From positions 1 to 7,571 of the forward strand of contig JAMCQK010000117.1 of the NCBI GenBank assembly GCA_023382135.1: a stretch of DNA of 7,571 bases, read 5' to 3'. Within the stretch, counting starts at the first letter, position 1. The number at the start of each line of letters is the position of its first letter. The stretch comes from Deinococcus sp. GTDB lineage: Bacteria > Deinococcota > Deinococci > Deinococcales > Thermaceae. Of the stretch, positions 1-5,444 are shown one piece after another. Both the position numbers and the translations under genes were made by a program. The notes beneath the pieces were generated by a model that saw only the letters and a list, made by a program, of their open reading frames with translations, was not told the DNA's origin and ran no database searches.

Positions 1-91
1 TTGAAGTGAGTTTGACGTACCGGTAAGTGACTACCACTAAGGCTACAGTCGCTACGGCCGTTGCTACAGAAGACACAGATGTCCAGTCCAT
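1..91 (-). CDS. Unrecognised membrane-anchored protein, N-terminal 30 residues only
   Basis: This is a partial gene that begins with ATG at 91-89 and stays open to the left edge. I do not recognise it. The visible residues start MDWTSVSSVATAVATVALVV and continue VTYRYVKLTS. Residues about 6-22 form a hydrophobic Val/Ala/Thr-rich segment followed by Tyr, Arg and Lys. This fits a single N-terminal transmembrane helix or uncleaved signal anchor whose positive end would favour staying in the cytoplasm. The start is supported by a TAGCAT -10-like box that ends exactly 7 nt before the ATG, the same geometry seen at other genes in this window. It is the only frame on this strand without a stop between position 1 and 196. 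It lies about 150 bp downstream of the AhpD-like gene on the same strand and probably has its own promoter. With only 30 residues visible, even the claim that it is a gene is moderate. Confidence 0.5.
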   Translation of the reverse strand, partial: MDWTSVSSVATAVATVALVVVTYRYVKLTS

Positions 92-98
92 AGATTTA

Positions 99-104
99 AT
101 GCTA
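99..104 (-). promoter_or_regulatory. -10 box TAGCAT of a likely leaderless promoter
   Basis: Read on the minus strand, TAGCAT ends 7 nt before the ATG at 91. The TANNNT pattern with a 7-nt spacer would place the transcription start at or next to the start codon. There is no Shine-Dalgarno match in the spacer and no clear -35 box 16-18 nt upstream, so the call rests on the -10 match and its position. Confidence 0.4.
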
Positions 105-186
105 ATGGATGCAATGACTAAACTTCGGATGGCAGTGTATTGCTGGTGAGCTTTGGCTGGATTACAGGTCGGTGTCGTTTTTGGCA

Positions 187-212
187 GCAAGCGGGCCTAT
201 GCCCCCACTTGC
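187..212 (-). terminator. Hairpin downstream of the AhpD-like gene, possible terminator
   Basis: The arms GCAAGTGGG and CCCGCTTGC (minus-strand reading) can form a 9-bp stem with one G-T wobble around an 8-nt loop. It starts about 30 nt after the stop codon of the AhpD-like gene and before the promoter of the next gene, which is where a terminator is expected. It is not followed by a T run on the minus strand (the next bases are TGCCAAAAACG), so it is not a canonical intrinsic terminator. It could instead stabilise the mRNA 3' end. Confidence 0.4.
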
Positions 213-241
213 GCGGCTGTCAGACCAATGCCTCGCTTATA

Positions 242-1108
242 TCAGCGGTGCGCACTGTAATATTCAACGTTGGGCTTCCAGCCAAGCGCGTTGGCCAGCC
301 GGTTGGTGAAGTTGAATATGGCCGCAACCTGCGCCGCCTCGAAGATGGCTTCGTCGCTCAGACCCACCGCGCGCAGCGCGGAAAGATCCGCCTCGCTCAT
401 GCTGGCTGAGTCCTTGGTCATGCGCCAGGCAAACTCCAGCAATACCCGCTCTCTTGAGCTCAGCTCCGCGCGCCGGAAATTGGCCACCAGAACGTCCGGC
501 AGGATGGCGTCGCCAGTAAGCTCGCGCAGATAAGCGGAGTGGCTGGCCAGGCAGTATTCACAACGGTTCTCCGCCGAGACCACCAGCGCAATCATCTCGC
601 GCTCCTTGCGGCTTAGCTGCCCCTCGGAACGCATCAGGAAGTCGTAGTAGCGGAACCAGCGCAAAAAGTGTTCGGGCAGGAGCGCAAAATTCTTGGCTAC
701 ATTGGGTACCAGCCCGGTTTTTTCCAGAAACTTGGCGAAGAGCGCCTGCGCCTCTTCGGGCACTTCATCCGGCTGGGGCACGCGCACCCATGCAGTGCTG
801 TGGCCTTGGCCGCCCGGTGATGAGGGTCCGCCCGCTACCCGCTGTGATAGTTCGGCAACAGCCGGCTTTAAACGCCCCGCGCCCGTATCTTTCCCCGACC
901 GATTAACCAAGTAAAGCACCCTGCGGATGCTGAGGCCGGTGGCCTTGGCAATTGCCGTGGTCGCCGCGCCCGACTGGTACATGGTTATGGCCCGCTTTTC
1001 CAAAGCGGAAGCGGAAGATGACTTTAATCCCTCGGACCCCGCTGAAGAACGACGCGGCTTCAACCTGGTTTTCTGGGAGTTTTTGCTTACCTTGCGGCTT
1101 CTAACCAT
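242..1108 (-). CDS. AhpD-like peroxidase-related protein with N-terminal helix-turn-helix extension
   Basis: This 288-residue protein has two parts. Residues about 107-288 match the AhpD/carboxymuconolactone-decarboxylase fold and most resemble the 'peroxidase-related' family. The key motif is ENRCEYCLASH at 180-190, with the redox pair Cys183/Cys186, His190 and the preceding Glu180. Family members of this type are usually about 180 residues long and act as thiol-dependent hydroperoxide reductases, though few have a proven substrate. Residues 1-35 are rich in Lys, Arg and Ser. Residues about 36-70 (TTAIAKATGLSIRRVLYLVN at the core) look like a resolvase-type helix-turn-helix. A low-complexity Gly/Pro/Ser linker at about 90-105 joins the halves. 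The start is supported by AAGGGGG just upstream. The gene follows the cobalamin-binding gene by 8 nt, so the two are almost certainly co-transcribed. The AhpD assignment is firm; a DNA-binding role for the N-terminus is inference. Confidence 0.85.
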   Translation of the reverse strand: MVRSRKVSKNSQKTRLKPRRSSAGSEGLKSSSASALEKRAITMYQSGAATTAIAKATGLSIRRVLYLVNRSGKDTGAGRLKPAVAELSQRVAGGPSSPGGQGHSTAWVRVPQPDEVPEEAQALFAKFLEKTGLVPNVAKNFALLPEHFLRWFRYYDFLMRSEGQLSRKEREMIALVVSAENRCEYCLASHSAYLRELTGDAILPDVLVANFRRAELSSRERVLLEFAWRMTKDSASMSEADLSALRAVGLSDEAIFEAAQVAAIFNFTNRLANALGWKPNVEYYSAHR

Positions 1109-1118
1109 AAACCCCCTT
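1109..1118 (-). promoter_or_regulatory. Ribosome binding site overlapping the upstream stop codon
   Basis: Minus-strand TAAGGGGGTTTATG places a purine-rich AAGGGGG directly before the ATG of the AhpD-like gene. Its first two A bases are part of the TAA that ends the cobalamin-binding gene. This supports the ATG at 1108 and suggests translational coupling of the two genes. Confidence 0.6.
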
Positions 1119-1530
1119 AGCCCTGGGTGCTCCAGCGCTCGGGCGCGGCCTGCTGTAGAAAGTTCACTACGTCCTGGGTGCTGGTCCCTGGGCCGAACAC
1201 TCCGTCCACGCCTAGCTCCTTGAGCTTGGGAAGGTCCTCATCGGGAATAATGCCCCCGCCAAACAGCAGCACATCGCTAGCGTTCCGCTCCTGGAGCAGG
1301 CGGGTGACTTCACGGAAATAGTGCATGTGAGCCCCGGAAAGAACCGAGAGCCCAATAGCGTCCACGTCTTCCTGCAAGGCGGAGGTGACAATCATCTCCG
1401 GCGTCTGCCGCAGGCCGGTGTAGATAACCTCCATGCCGGCGTCGCGCAACGCCCTGGCGACTACTTTGGCTCCACGGTCGTGGCCGTCCAGCCCTGGTTT
1501 GGCAATCAGCACGCGGATACGGCGGTCCAT
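1117..1530 (-). CDS. Stand-alone cobalamin (B12)-binding subunit, methylmalonyl-CoA mutase type
   Basis: This is a 137-residue protein, the usual size of the separate small subunit found where methylmalonyl-CoA mutase is split into two chains. The B12-binding signature DGHDRG at 15-20 supplies the lower axial ligand His17. It is followed by the SVLSG segment and the FGGGIIP loop that cradle the nucleotide tail of the cofactor. With a large catalytic subunit it would bind adenosylcobalamin and interconvert (R)-methylmalonyl-CoA and succinyl-CoA. Related two-chain enzymes such as isobutyryl-CoA mutase use the same kind of subunit, so the substrate is not fixed by this sequence. No large subunit or MeaB-type GTPase lies in the window. 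I chose the ATG at 1530 over the in-frame ATG at 1539 because the family starts near this point (MDRRIRVLIAKPGLDGHD) and because a TAGAAT box ends 7 nt before it and overlaps the earlier ATG. It is the first gene of a two-gene unit. Confidence 0.93.
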   Translation of the reverse strand: MDRRIRVLIAKPGLDGHDRGAKVVARALRDAGMEVIYTGLRQTPEMIVTSALQEDVDAIGLSVLSGAHMHYFREVTRLLQERNASDVLLFGGGIIPDEDLPKLKELGVDGVFGPGTSTQDVVNFLQQAAPERWSTQG

Positions 1531-1537
1531 AATGTGC

Positions 1538-1543
1538 ATTCTA
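1538..1543 (-). promoter_or_regulatory. -10 box TAGAAT of a likely leaderless promoter for the B12-binding gene
   Basis: TAGAAT on the minus strand is followed by exactly 7 nt and then the ATG at 1530. No Shine-Dalgarno sequence precedes either candidate ATG. If used, the transcript would begin at or beside the ATG at 1530, which rules out the upstream in-frame ATG at 1539. The -35 region is weak (TCTTCC at 17 nt spacing). Confidence 0.5.
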
Positions 1544-1720
1544 TGGCATGGTTAGGGAATGGAAGAGGGGGGTGCAAGGTAGCTGGCAAGAACAATCCCA
1601 ATGATTCCTCCAGGTACTTGTGGTGATAATGCGCGAGGTGGGTGAATTTAATCGCGCTGATGGATATTGGATTGACGCCCCAGCTGTGGACTGCCCGGTT
1701 CAACTGCCTTTCGGGAGGTG

Positions 1721-1726
1721 TAGACT
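1721..1726 (+). promoter_or_regulatory. -10 box TAGACT before trmFO, likely leaderless start
   Basis: TAGACT ends 7 nt before the trmFO ATG at 1734, the same spacing as the divergent B12-binding gene. A GGGAGG at 1713-1718 lies about 15 nt from the ATG, too far for an ideal ribosome binding site, which favours the leaderless reading. The -35 position has no strong match. The rest of the divergent intergenic region (1544-1720) shows no riboswitch or RNA gene that I can recognise. Confidence 0.45.
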
Positions 1727-1733
1727 TCCAGCC

Positions 1734-3068
1734 ATGGACCGGGTGCACGTGATTGGAGCGGGGCTTGCGGGCAGCGAGGCCGCCGTGGCCGCCGCAAAGC
1801 TGGGTGCCCGCGTGCGCCTTTACGAGATGCGGCCCAAGCGGATGACCCCCGCGCACCGTACCGGGCAGTTTGCCGAGCTGGTGTGTTCCAATTCGCTAGG
1901 CGGGGAAGGCCAGGCCAACGCCAAGGGGCTTTTGCAGGCCGAGATGCGTTTGGCGGGTTCCCTGGTAATGCGGGCCGCTGATGCCAGCCGCGTGCCCGCC
2001 GGCGGAGCTTTGGCGGTGGACCGCGAGCGCTTTTCCGGGTTTATCACCCAGGCTCTGCGCTCTAACCCGAGCATCGAGATTGTGCAGGAAGAGGTCAGTG
2101 AGCTTCCCTCAGACGGCCCGGTAATCTTGGCTACCGGACCGCTTACTTCGGACGCCTTGGCCGCACATCTTCAGTCCAGACTGGGCGGCCGCTTTCTTTC
2201 CTTTTACGATGCCGCCGCCCCGGTGGTGCTGGCTGAAAGCATAAATTACCACAAGGTTTTCCGTGCGGGCCGCTATGCGCAGCAGGCCGACTACCTCAAC
2301 TGTCCTTTCAGCGAGGAAGAATACCGGGTCTTCTATCAAGCGCTTAGTGAAGCGAGAGCACACACCCCCCACGACTGGGAAAAACTCGAATTCTTTGAAG
2401 GTTGCATGCCCATTGAAGAAATTGCCCGGCGCGGCTTTGACACCCCCCGCTTTGGCCCCCTGAAGCCGGTAGGCCTGCCCGACCCGCGCACCGGCAAAGA
2501 ACCCTATGCCGTGGTTCAGCTGCGCGCCGAAGACAGGGAAGAGCGCATGTGGAGCCTGGTCGGCTTCCAGACCGGGCTCAAGTGGCCGGATCAAAAAACG
2601 GTGGTGCAGAAGATACCCGGCCTGGAAAACGCCGAGATTGTCCGCTACGGCGTAATGCACCGCAACACCTATCTGAACGCCCCACGCCTGATTCATCCGA
2701 CCCTTGAATTCCGCGAGCACCCAGATTTGTTTGTTGCCGGTGTTCTCTCCGGGGTGGAAGGCTACCTGGATTCCGCCGCCACCGGCTGGCTTGCCGGTAC
2801 CAACGCGGCACTAAAAGCCTTGGGCCAAGAACCTCTTTTGCCCCCGGAAGAAACCATGCTTGGCGGCCTGGCTCGCTATCTGGCCAGCGCCAACCCCAGT
2901 AACTTTCAGCCCATGAATGCCAACTGGGCGCTGGTGCCGCCGGTTAAGAGATTGAAAAAGCTGAGTAAGAAGGAAGCGCGTGGAGAGATGTACAAGAGAG
3001 GCCTCGAGACCCTCACTCGCTGGCTAACTGAGCACAAACTTGTTCTGTCAGTAGCGGTAACCCCTTGA
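1734..3068 (+). CDS. trmFO: TrmFO, folate-dependent tRNA (uracil-54-C5)-methyltransferase
   Basis: This 444-residue flavoprotein methylates U54 of the tRNA T-loop. It uses methylene-tetrahydrofolate as carbon donor and FAD with NAD(P)H as reductant. The length is typical of the family. The N-terminus carries the FAD dinucleotide-binding loop GAGLAGSEAA (8-17). CSNSLGGEGQANAKG follows, with Cys51 matching the catalytic cysteine known from Thermus and Bacillus TrmFO. The second conserved cysteine is in FFEGCMPIEE, at about residue 224. The family blocks RYGVMHRNTYLNAP and SNFQPMNANWALVPP are present near the middle and C-terminus. The frame is open upstream to 1620, but homology starts at MDRVHVIGAGLAG, so the ATG at 1734 is preferred. 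The gene is monocistronic here: divergent from the B12-binding gene and convergent with the dehydrogenase. No key residue is missing. The call is very secure. Confidence 0.97.
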   Translation: MDRVHVIGAGLAGSEAAVAAAKLGARVRLYEMRPKRMTPAHRTGQFAELVCSNSLGGEGQANAKGLLQAEMRLAGSLVMRAADASRVPAGGALAVDRERFSGFITQALRSNPSIEIVQEEVSELPSDGPVILATGPLTSDALAAHLQSRLGGRFLSFYDAAAPVVLAESINYHKVFRAGRYAQQADYLNCPFSEEEYRVFYQALSEARAHTPHDWEKLEFFEGCMPIEEIARRGFDTPRFGPLKPVGLPDPRTGKEPYAVVQLRAEDREERMWSLVGFQTGLKWPDQKTVVQKIPGLENAEIVRYGVMHRNTYLNAPRLIHPTLEFREHPDLFVAGVLSGVEGYLDSAATGWLAGTNAALKALGQEPLLPPEETMLGGLARYLASANPSNFQPMNANWALVPPVKRLKKLSKKEARGEMYKRGLETLTRWLTEHKLVLSVAVTP

Positions 3069-3085
3069 GCATGCCAAACAATCTA

Positions 3086-3844
3086 TTACCTTGCGGTCCA
3101 ACCCACGTCAATGGGTAGAGCAGTTCCGGTAATGCTGGCCCCCTTGCCGGAGGCCAAGAACAATGCCAGTTCTGCAACCTCGCTTGGCTCAATCAAATGC
3201 TTGATGGCTGCGCTGCCCAGAAAAACTTTTTCCTCCACCTCGCGTTCGCTGAGCCCCGTGGTCCGCGCTTGGTCGGCAACCTGGCTCTCAACCAGGGGCG
3301 TGCGCACATACGCGGGGCAGATGGCGTTTACCGTAACGCCGAACTCTCCCGCCTCCAAAGCCACTGTTTTGGTCAAGCCAACCAGGCCGTGTTTGGCGCT
3401 GATGTAGGCGGACTTGAAGGGACTTGCCACCAGGCCATGAACGCTGGCCATGTTGATAATTCTTCCCCAGCCTTTCTTTTTCATGCCGGGGAGCAGATGT
3501 TTGATTAACTGAAACGGCGCGGTGAGCATCACCTGGATCATCATCCGCCAGGTTTCTTCGTCGTACTCATCCACCGGGTTAATGCGCTGCAGTCCGGCGT
3601 TGTTGACCAGAATGTCAACCGCCCCGTGTGAAAGCGCTTCATAAGCAAGCGTGCGCACCTGCTCCGGCTGTGAAAGATCGGCTTTCAGGAACGCGCCGCC
3701 AAGTTCGCCCGCTAGCAGGGCGGCTTCGTCTCGAACGTCATGGATAAGTACCCTGGCTCCCTCACGGGCGAAAGCTTTGGCAATGGCCTCGCCAATACCG
3801 CTTCCGGCTCCGGTAATCAGGGCTGTTTTTCCCTGTAGCGCCAC
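3086..3844 (-). CDS. bdhA: D-3-hydroxybutyrate dehydrogenase (short-chain dehydrogenase family)
   Basis: This 252-residue cytosolic enzyme should oxidise (R)-3-hydroxybutyrate to acetoacetate with NAD. The Rossmann motif TGAGSGIG is at 11-18, and Asp36 at the end of the second strand favours NAD over NADP. NNAG is at 81-84. The catalytic Ser134, Tyr147 and Lys151 are present (YISAK). Residues typical of 3-hydroxybutyrate dehydrogenases are also present: Gln86, His136 in SVHG, Lys144 in FKSAY, NAICPAYVRTPLVE, and the C-terminal GWTAR. One oddity is that the expected catalytic Asn of the family tetrad aligns with Met106 (IQVMLTAPF). The start is GTG. No strong ribosome binding site precedes it; a CATACT box 7 nt upstream could be a weak internal leaderless promoter. 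It is the last gene of a three-gene unit, 47 nt after the hydratase gene, and its stop lies 17 bp from the stop of trmFO on the other strand. Confidence 0.92.
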   Translation of the reverse strand: MALQGKTALITGAGSGIGEAIAKAFAREGARVLIHDVRDEAALLAGELGGAFLKADLSQPEQVRTLAYEALSHGAVDILVNNAGLQRINPVDEYDEETWRMMIQVMLTAPFQLIKHLLPGMKKKGWGRIINMASVHGLVASPFKSAYISAKHGLVGLTKTVALEAGEFGVTVNAICPAYVRTPLVESQVADQARTTGLSEREVEEKVFLGSAAIKHLIEPSEVAELALFLASGKGASITGTALPIDVGWTAR

Positions 3845-3891
3845 GGAATTAAGTATGACCGCTTTCTCTCAGTCTTGCCACTTTGGACCCT

Positions 3892-4305
3892 TCAGACCTC
3901 GGAAACGCTTTTGTCGTACAAGACGTGCGCTTCCCCTTCCAGCACGGTCTCACCCTTCTGGTTGGTGCAGATGGTTCTGAGCGTCAGAATGGGCCTGTCT
4001 TCCCGTAGCTGGGTGAGCGTCGCGGTTGCCGTGATGGTGTCGCCAATTTTGACCGGCTTGATGAACTTGAGTGTCTGAGACAAGTATACGGCGCCCACCC
4101 CCGGCAGCTTGGTGCCAATTACGTTTGAAATCAAGCTGGCGGTAAGGCTGCCGTGGGCGATGCGCTCGCCAAAACGGCTTCTTTTGGCGTATTCCGCGTT
4201 GGTGTGCAAGGGGTTGGTGTCGCCGGACACGGCCACAAAAAGTGCGATATCCGCCTCGGTGATGGTTTTGCTGATGCTGGCATGGTCGCCTATCTTGAAC
4301 CTCAT
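3892..4305 (-). CDS. MaoC-family (R)-specific enoyl-CoA hydratase (PhaJ-like)
   Basis: This 137-residue single hot-dog domain protein is about the length of PhaJ. It should hydrate trans-2-enoyl-CoA to (R)-3-hydroxyacyl-CoA, probably as a dimer in the cytoplasm. The hydratase-2 motif is clear at 28-34 (GDTNPLH), giving the catalytic pair Asp29 and His34. RFGERIAHGSLTASLIS follows and lines the active site. The second half has the expected strand block (VYLSQTLKFIKPVKIGDTI). The ATG at 4305 is forced because an in-frame TAG stands two codons earlier; a GTGGGG stretch about 6 nt upstream is the likely ribosome binding site. It lies 34 nt after the flavin reductase gene and 47 nt before the dehydrogenase gene. 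Its (R)-stereochemistry matches the dehydrogenase, suggesting a shared (R)-3-hydroxybutyrate branch. A role in fatty-acid synthesis or another acyl-CoA route cannot be excluded. Confidence 0.9.
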   Translation of the reverse strand: MRFKIGDHASISKTITEADIALFVAVSGDTNPLHTNAEYAKRSRFGERIAHGSLTASLISNVIGTKLPGVGAVYLSQTLKFIKPVKIGDTITATATLTQLREDRPILTLRTICTNQKGETVLEGEAHVLYDKSVSEV

Positions 4306-4339
4306 GCGCTACCCCACGGGGAATCGTACCTCCAACCAT

Positions 4340-4804
4340 TCAGCAAATCCGCCGGTACCCCCGGTTCCAGTAGACCAGAGGTTTGCCTGGCTTGCCAATG
4401 TACAACCCCTGGACTTCTCCCACCACGATCCGATGGTCGCCCCCTGGGTACAGCTTCCACAGCGTACATACCAGGCTGGCGTGCGCACCTTTCAGCAGTG
4501 GATCACCGGTGGCGGGAAAGAAAGGGCCATTCACCTCAGACTTCCCGGCGAAGTGCGCCGAGACCTCCTCCTGACCTTCGGCCAGCAGGTTGAGGGTAAA
4601 GCGGCGTTCTTGCTTTATCCAGGGAAGAAGATTGGCTTTCTTGTCCACCGAGACCAGCACCAAAGCGGGCTCCAGTGAGACGGAGGTAAACGAGGAGACG
4701 GTCATCCCGCGTATTTCACCCTCTCGGCGTACTGCTACCACGGCGACCCCGCTGGGCCAGCGCGCTAGAGCATTCTTCAGGTTTTGAGGAAAGTTTTCCG
4801 GCAT
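4340..4804 (-). CDS. Flavin reductase-like FMN-binding protein
   Basis: This 154-residue protein has one flavin-reductase domain of the HpaC/styrene-monooxygenase-reductase kind. Such proteins use NAD(P)H to reduce FMN or FAD, often to supply a separate monooxygenase. The signs are SGVAVVA at 18-24, then GMTVSSFTSVSLEPALVLVS at 33-52, which forms the flavin-phosphate site. GDHRIVVGEV follows at 122-131, supplied with the conserved DH pair, and PLVYWNRGYR lies near the C-terminus. The length is normal for the family. The ATG at 4804 is preceded by AAGGA at a good distance. It is the first gene of a minus-strand unit with the hydratase and the dehydrogenase. No oxygenase partner is visible, so the electron acceptor is unknown. 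The proximity of fatty-acid genes may mean only that it shares a promoter. Confidence 0.88.
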   Translation of the reverse strand: MPENFPQNLKNALARWPSGVAVVAVRREGEIRGMTVSSFTSVSLEPALVLVSVDKKANLLPWIKQERRFTLNLLAEGQEEVSAHFAGKSEVNGPFFPATGDPLLKGAHASLVCTLWKLYPGGDHRIVVGEVQGLYIGKPGKPLVYWNRGYRRIC

Positions 4805-4810
4805 TTTCTG

Positions 4811-4815
4811 TCCTT
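4811..4815 (-). promoter_or_regulatory. Shine-Dalgarno AAGGA of the flavin reductase gene
   Basis: AAGGA on the minus strand stands 6 nt before the ATG at 4804 (AAGGACAGAAAATG). It fixes this start and shows that this unit, unlike the leaderless genes nearby, should have a 5' leader. Confidence 0.55.
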
Positions 4816-4934
4816 AAGTACACCCGCTTGATAGCCTTTGCACAAGTGCTATACCAGAGCATTTCACAAGAGGTCTCCAGGCTTGGTGGGTATCGGCACC
4901 ATTCCCTACAACTCAGTACCAGCCCTTCAAACCG

Positions 4935-4940
4935 TATACT
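4935..4940 (+). promoter_or_regulatory. -10 box TATACT before the 2H phosphodiesterase gene
   Basis: TATACT is the best -10 match in the window. It ends 6 nt before GTG at 4947, consistent with a leaderless transcript that starts near that GTG. It argues against the in-frame TTG at 4941, which lies immediately after the box. I see no good -35 box at 16-18 nt spacing. The promoter would drive the 2H gene and the abutting ABC-F gene. Confidence 0.5.
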
Positions 4941-4946
4941 TTGCCC

Positions 4947-5444
4947 GTGTACGGCATTTTAGTCTGGCCTCCGGCGGACCTCGAGGCCTTCCTGCTCAAA
5001 CTCAAAGCCAAGCACCGGGTGCGGGGCTTTGGCCCGCCGCACTTGAACCTGCGCCAGCCCTTCGACTGGGACTACAGCGAGGAATCCCTCAAGCGGGCTG
5101 TGGAAGGCATTCTGCGCAGCTACGCGCCTTTCAGGCTGCGGCTGGGTGGCTGGCAGGCCTTTCCCCAGGGCGTGGTCTATCTGCGCGCCTACGGCGGGAG
5201 CGCTTTTGACAAGCTCCACCAGGGGCTCGAGCCCCTGGCCAGACCGCTCAAGGAGATTGAAGGCCCAAGTTATATTCCCCACCTCACCCTGGCGCTGGGG
5301 CTAAGCCCCAAGAAGGCCCAGAACCTGGTGGGAAAGCTGCCCCTTCCAGAACGCGCCTCTTTTACGGTGCGCGAGGTCGCGCTGGTATCGGACACCGCTA
5401 CTGGCGGGCTCCGCGAGGTCGCGCACTTTGTGCTTGCCAAGTAA
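4947..5444 (+). CDS. 2H phosphodiesterase / 2'-5' RNA ligase-like protein
   Basis: This is a 165-residue protein of the LigT-like 2H superfamily, whose two His-x-Thr-type motifs face each other in the active site. They usually open 2',3'-cyclic phosphates in RNA or related nucleotides. The motifs are HLNL at 32-35 and HLTL at 112-115. The first has Asn where Thr or Ser is usual. The N-terminus MYGILVWPP and the motif spacing of 80 residues suit the family, as does the total size. The GTG at 4947 is chosen because it begins at the expected first strand and lies 6 nt after a TATACT box; TTG at 4941 would add two residues. It is the first gene of a plus-strand pair: its TAA is followed without a gap by the ATG of the ABC-F gene. 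The exact RNA substrate is not known. A perfect 20-bp palindrome lies inside the gene at 5219-5238. Confidence 0.85.
   Translation: MYGILVWPPADLEAFLLKLKAKHRVRGFGPPHLNLRQPFDWDYSEESLKRAVEGILRSYAPFRLRLGGWQAFPQGVVYLRAYGGSAFDKLHQGLEPLARPLKEIEGPSYIPHLTLALGLSPKKAQNLVGKLPLPERASFTVREVALVSDTATGGLREVAHFVLAK
5219..5238. repeat. Perfect 20-bp palindrome within the 2H gene
   Basis: CCAGGGGCTCGAGCCCCTGG equals its own reverse complement over all 20 bases, centred on a CTCGAG. It encodes HQGLEPL in frame. It could bind a dimeric protein as DNA, or form a tight hairpin in the mRNA. It may also be a by-product of CTCGAG enrichment and GC-rich codons. Confidence 0.9.

Noticed and set aside
1531..1539. Alternative start ATG at 1539 for the B12-binding subunit
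   Set aside because: It overlaps the probable -10 box TAGAAT, has no ribosome binding site and adds three residues not typical of the family.
1620..1733. In-frame N-terminal extension of trmFO from GTG 1620 or ATG 1629
   Set aside because: The extra residues do not resemble any TrmFO N-terminus; the FAD-binding strand begins right after the ATG at 1734, which also has a TAGACT box 7 nt upstream.
1540..1733. Cobalamin riboswitch or small RNA in the divergent region
   Set aside because: I find no B12-box-like sequence and no strong hairpin; the B12-binding gene also appears leaderless, leaving no room for a leader.
4306..4335. CCCCGTGGGG hairpin between the flavin reductase and the hydratase
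   Set aside because: A 4-bp stem with a 2-nt loop is too small to act as a terminator, and the GTGGGG half serves better as a ribosome binding site.
3950..4339. Minus-strand open frame with ATG right after the flavin reductase stop and GGAGG nearby
   Set aside because: It runs in a different frame through the hydratase gene, whose GDTNPLH motif is unmistakable; its own translation is Gln/His/Arg-rich and unlike a real protein.
4817..4845. Promoter TTGTGC-17-TGTACT upstream of the flavin reductase
   Set aside because: The spacing is good, but a start about 7 nt after TGTACT would fall downstream of the AAGGA ribosome binding site, so the two cannot both be right; the ribosome binding site is better supported.
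4840..4849. Operator-like inverted repeat GCACAAGTGC
   Set aside because: The arms are only 4 bp, which is expected by chance; there is no second copy nearby.
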